Assembly: GCF_003286085.1 (NCBI RefSeq)
Contig: NW_020825567.1
Coordinates: 78,760 to 142,759 of the forward strand
Length of the DNA: 64,000 nucleotides
Reading direction: 5' to 3'
Source of the DNA: Drosophila persimilis
Taxonomy: Eukaryota; Arthropoda; Insecta; Diptera; Drosophilidae
The notes beneath the pieces were generated by a model that worked only from the letters and a program-made list of their open reading frames with translations, made no database searches and was not told the origin of the DNA. A program made the position numbers and the translations under genes. Positions within the stretch are counted from its first letter, which is position 1, and every line of letters begins with the position of its first letter. Below are positions 59,568 through 64,000 of the stretch, one piece after another.

Positions 59568-60621
59568 ACGAGGGGGAACGTTGTGAGTTGCTGCGGACAC
59601 CGCAACTCTACAGTTATACCCGATACTAAGTCAGTATGGCTCTCCTCCGGCAGACGCCGCTAATATTAAACGACACGACAAAGAGTGCGTGCGAGAGAGA
59701 CAGAAAATCAGTCGGAGCGTGACGTCGGGCGCTGCGTATTTGTTTCCTTTCGCTATAAAAATGATCTGCTCTGATCCAGATTCAGCAACCTGATAGATAT
59801 GGTCATTATCTATGATTCTGCGTTTTTAGTTTTCTCGAATCTGCAATATTGTGGATGCAACAGATTTTCGTCCTTTGTGTGGGCGGAAGGGGGTGGGGCG
59901 AAATTTTGAGATATACGTTTTATAGTGAGATCTAACAGGAGTACGGATACTAAATTTGGTTACTCTAGCCTTAATACTCTCTGAGATTTGTGAATATCCC
60001 CAGATTTGCATCCTTTGCGGGGGCGGAAGGGGGTGTGGCGAAATTTTGAAACAAACTCGTCTCGGTCCGATATATTAGGAGTGTGGATACCAAATTTGGT
60101 TGCTCTAGCTTTTATAGTCTCTGAGATCTAGGCGCTAATGTTTTACTCTAAGCAAAGCCGCCTATGCTACGTGTGTGTTAGAGAGAGACAGGGCGAGAAA
60201 AAATGAAATTGTTTTCTTGATGCTGGCTATAATAATAATACGATCCAATTCAGATTCTGCAGTCTAAAAGATATGGTCATTCTCTACGATTCTGCGTTTT
60301 TGGTTTTCTCGTATCTTTAAAATTGTGGATGCCACAGATTTTCGCCCTTTGTGGGGGCGGAAGTGGGCGGGGCAAAGTTTTGAAATATTTTTGTAGCAGT
60401 GACATATCACAGAAGTCTGGATCCAAAACATCGTTACTCTAGCTCTTATAGTCTTTGAGCATTAGGCGCTGAAGGGGACGGACAGACGGACAGACGGACG
60501 GACGCAAGAATATATATACTTTATAGGGGTCGGAAACGATTCTCTGGACGTTACACACATCCACTTTTACCACAAATCTAATATACCCCAATACTCATTT
60601 TGAGTATCGGGTAAAAAAAAA
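59568..60621 (+). repeat. Monomer M11 (short)
   Basis: 1,054 bp. It lacks about 20 bp near 59,740 and most of the mini-me core near 60,505. Confidence 0.9.
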
Positions 60622-61732
60622 ACGAGGGGGAACGTTGTGAGTTGCTGCGGACACCGCAACTCTACAGTTATACCCGATACTAAGTCAGTATGGCTCTCCT
60701 CCGGCAGACGCCGCTAATATTAAACGACACGACAAAGAGTGCGTGCGAGAGAGACAGAAAATCAGTCTGAGCGTGACGTCGGGCGCTGCGTAGCCACTCA
60801 AATTGATTTGTTCCTTTGGCTACTAAAATGATCTGATCTGATCCAGATTCAGCAATCGATAGATATGGTCATTATCTATGATTCTGCGTTTTTAGTTTCT
60901 CAATCTGCAATATTGTGGATGCAACAGATTTTCGTCCTTTGTGGGGGCGGAAGGGGGTGGGGGCGAAATTTGAGATATACGTTTTATAGTGAGATCTAAC
61001 AGGAGTGCGGATCACTAAATTTGGTTACTCTAGCCTTAATAGTCTCTGAGATTTGTGAATATCCCCAGATTTGCATCCTTTGCGGGGGCGGAAGGGGGTG
61101 TGGCGAAATTTTGAAACAAACTCGTCTCGGTCCGATATATTAGGAGTGTGGATACCAAATTTGGTTGCTCTAGCTTTTATAGTCTCTGAGATCTAGGCGC
61201 TAATGTTTTACTCTAAGCAAAGCCGCCTATGCTACGTGTGTGTTAGAGAGAGACAGGGCGAGAAAAAATGAAATTGTTTTCTTGATGCTGGCTATAATAA
61301 TAATACGATCCAATTCAGATTCTGCAGTCTAAAAGATATGGTCATTCTCTACGATTCTGCGTTTTTGGTTTTCTCGTATCTTTAAAATTGTGGATGCCAC
61401 AGATTTTCGCCCTTTGTGGGGGCGGAAGTGGGCGGGGCAAAGTTTTGAAATATTTTTGTAGCAGTGACATATCACAGAAGTCTGGATCCAAAACATCGTT
61501 GCTCTAGCTCTTATAGTCTTTGAGCATTAGGCGCTGAAGGGGACGGACAGACGGACAGACGGACGGACAGACAGACAGGGCTCAATCGACTCGGCTATTG
61601 ATGCTGATCAAGAATATATATACTTTATAGGGTCGGAAACGATTCCTTCTGGACGTTACACACATCCACTTTTACCACAAATCTAATATACCCCAATACT
61701 CATTTTGAGTATCGGGTATAATAAGATAATTA
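60622..61732 (+). repeat. Monomer M12
   Basis: 1,111 bp. It ends with the linker ATAAGATAATTA, shared only with M13. Confidence 0.9.
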
Positions 61733-62846
61733 ACGAGGGGGAACGTTGTGAGTTGCTGCGGACACCGCAACTCTACGGTTATACCCGATACTAAGTCAGT
61801 ATGGCTCTCCTCCGGCAGACGCCGCTAATATTAAACGACACGACAAAGAGTGCGTGCGAGAGAGACAGAAAATCAGTCTGAGCGTGACGTCGGGCGCTGC
61901 GTAGCCACTGCAAATTGATTTGTTCCTTTGGCTATAAAAATGATCTGATCTGATCCAGATTCAGCAATCTGATAGATATGGTCATTATCTATGATTCTGC
62001 GTTTTTAGTTTTCTCAAATCTGCAATATTGTGGATGCAACAGATTTTCGTCCTTTGTGGGGGCGGAAGGGGGTGGGGCGAAATTTTGAGATATACGTTTT
62101 ATAGTGAGATCTAACAGGAGTAAGGATACTAAATTTGGTTACTCTAGCCTTAATAGTCTCTGAGATTTGTGAATATCCCCAGATTTGCATCCTTTGCGGG
62201 GGCGGAAGGGGGTGTGGCGAAATTTTGAAACAAACTCGTCTCGGTCCGATATATTAGGAGTGTGGATACCAAATTTGGTTGCTCTAGCTTTTATAGTCTC
62301 TGAGATCTAGGCGCTAATGTTTTACTCTAAGCAAAGCCGCCTATGCTACGTGTGTGTTAGAGAGAGACAGGGCGAGAAAAAATGAAATTGTTTTCTTGAT
62401 GCTGGCTATAATAATAATACGATCCAATTCAGATTCTGCAGTCTAAAAGATATGGTCATTCTCTACGATTCTGCGTTTTTGGTTTTCTCGTATCTTTAAA
62501 ATTGTGGATGCCACAGATTTTCGCCCTTTGTGGGGGCGGAAGTGGGCGGGGCAAAGTTTTGAAATATTTTTGTAGCAGTGACATATCACAGAAGTCTGGA
62601 TCCAAAACATCGTTGCTCTAGCTCTTATAGTCTTTGAGCATTAGGCGCTGAAGGGGACGGACAGACGGACAGACGGACGGACAGACAGACAGGGCTCAAT
62701 CGACTCGGCTATTGATGCTGATCAAGAATATATATACTTTATAGGGTCGGAAACGATTCCTTCTGGACGTTACACACATCCACTTTTACCACAAATCTAA
62801 TATACCCCAATACTCATTTTGAGTATCGGGTATAATAAGATAATTA
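61733..62846 (+). repeat. Monomer M13
   Basis: 1,114 bp, with the same ATAAGATAATTA linker as M12. Confidence 0.9.
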
Positions 62847-63960
62847 ACGAGGGGGAACGTTGTGAGTTGCTGCGGACACCGCAACTCTACGGTTATACCC
62901 GATACTAAGTCAGTATGGCTCTCCTCCGGCAGACGCCGCTAATATTAAACGACACGACAAAGAGTGCGTGCGAGAGAGACAGAAAATCAGTCTGAGCGTG
63001 ACGTCGGGCGCTGCGTAGCCACTGCAAATTGATTTGTTCCTTTTGGCTATAAAAATGATCTGATCTGATCCAGATTCAGCAATCTGATAGATATGGTCAT
63101 TATCTATGATTCTGCGTTTTTAGTTTTCTCAAATCTGCAATATTGTGGATGCAACAGATTTTCGTCCTTTGTGGGGGCGGAAGGGGGTGGGGCGAAATTT
63201 TGAGATATACGTTTTATAGTGAGATCTAACAGGAGTAGCGGATACTAAATTTGGTTACTCTAGCCTTAATAGCTCTCTGAGATTTGTGAATATCCCCAGA
63301 TTTGCATCCTTTGCGGGGGCGGAAGGGGGTGTGGCGAAATTTTGAAACAAACTCGTCTCGGTCCGATATATTAGGAGTGTGGATACCAAATTTGGTTGCT
63401 CTAGCTTTTATAGTCTCTGAGATCTAGGCGCTAATGTTTTACTCTAAGCAAAGCCGCCTATGCTACGTGTGTGTTAGAGAGAGACAGGGCGAGAAAAAAT
63501 GAAATTGTTTTCTTGATGCTGGCTATAATAATAATACGATCCAATTCAGATTCTGCAGTCTAAAAGATATAGTCATTATCTACGATTCTGCGTTTTTAGT
63601 TTTCTCGTATCTTCTAAATTGTGGATGCCACAGATTTTCGCCCTTTGTGGGGGCGGAAGTGGGCGGGGCAAAGTTTTGAAATATTTTTGTAGCAGTGACA
63701 TATCACAGAAGTCTGGATCCAAAACATCGTTGCTCTAGCTCTTATAGTCTTTGAGCATTAGGCGCTGAAGGGGACGGACAGACGGACAGACGGACGGACG
63801 GACGGACAGACAGACAGGGCTCAATCGACTCGGCTATTGATGCTGATCAAGAATATATATACTTTATAGGGGTCGGAAACGATTCCTTCTGGACGTTACA
63901 CACATCCACTTTTACCACAAATCTAATATACCCCAATACTCATTTTGAGTATCGGGTATA
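62847..63960 (+). repeat. Monomer M14
   Basis: 1,114 bp. It has no A-rich linker: GGGTATA runs directly into the next ACGAGGG. Confidence 0.9.
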
Positions 63961-64000
63961 ACGAGGGGGAACGTTGTGAGTTGCTGCGGACACCGCAACT
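63961..64000 (+). repeat. Monomer M15, cut by window edge
   Basis: The first 40 bp only; the array continues beyond the window. Confidence 0.9.

Larger units (their letters stand above)
51789..64000 (+). repeat. Tandem array of 1.11-kb DINE-1/mini-me like monomers
   Basis: Eleven complete monomers and the start of a twelfth, all in one direction, run to the window edge. Each has the following parts. The 5' hairpin is GAGTTGC/GCAACTC, with TATACCCGATAC after it. GA-rich motifs lie about 120 and 625 bp in. Three related internal blocks begin CAGATTT(T/G)C and contain GGGGGCGGAAG. A GACGGACA (GTCY) microsatellite, a mini-me type core, a TA run, the ATACTCA-TT-TGAGTAT hairpin and GTATCGGGTATA follow. 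These are the parts described for DINE-1 (non-autonomous Helitron) families. No monomer codes for protein. Confidence 0.9.

Noticed and set aside
51789-64000. CRISPR-like or rDNA-spacer-like array
   Set aside because: The units are 1.1 kb with transposon ends and microsatellites; there are no short repeats with unique spacers and no rRNA sequence.
1-64000. tRNA or rRNA genes
   Set aside because: No tRNA-like cloverleaf or conserved rRNA segment was seen on reading both strands; the tRNA-Lys match at 51,527-51,544 is only an 18-base primer site.

Overview
The window looks like heterochromatin of a Drosophila species. An obscura-group fly is the best guess, at moderate confidence, because of the DINE-1/mini-me type repeats and the R1/LOA LINEs. 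I found no host protein gene, tRNA or rRNA. Nearly every base that can be assigned belongs to a transposable element, and many are nested in one another.

Layout. (1) 1-21,531 is a nest of BEL/Pao LTR elements. Element A (from the left edge to 4,692, with a short tail after 21,485) is interrupted by element C (4,693-21,485). The 5' LTR of C is split by the young element B (4,719-11,485, minus strand, matching LTRs). The pol region of C is split by a 5'-truncated LOA-clade LINE (15,334-18,579) with a perfect 12-bp target duplication. (2) 21,532-23,965 holds one diverged 1.1-kb DINE-like element, a 3' remnant of a gypsy/errantivirus-type element with its LTR, and a short unassigned palindromic stretch. 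(3) 23,966-41,908 is a head-to-tail array, all on the minus strand, of gag-only Jockey-type non-LTR elements (called E1-E4 here) that resemble HeT-A/TART. Each has a gag with three zinc knuckles, a long noncoding 3' part that is A/C-rich on the sense strand, and no reverse transcriptase. One unit is 5,713 bp. E2 is largely replaced by an R1-clade LINE (27,527-32,430). (4) 41,909-51,630 holds a DINE-like monomer, about 1 kb of unassigned sequence and a broken Osvaldo-like Ty3/gypsy element on the minus strand, itself interrupted by a shortened DINE-like copy. (5) 51,789-64,000 is a direct tandem array of at least eleven full 1.11-kb DINE-1/mini-me like monomers plus a partial one, that is, a mobile element turned into satellite DNA.

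How the parts relate. The array at 24-42 kb is the most interesting part. Same-orientation, gag-only elements are joined by oligo(A) junctions. Near-identity runs across a junction, pointing to recombination as well as transposition. On the antisense strand just outside gag, intron-like GT...AG blocks recur between copies. Together these resemble a telomere-type retrotransposon array lying beside a 1.1-kb satellite. All family assignments are from pattern recognition, without database searches.
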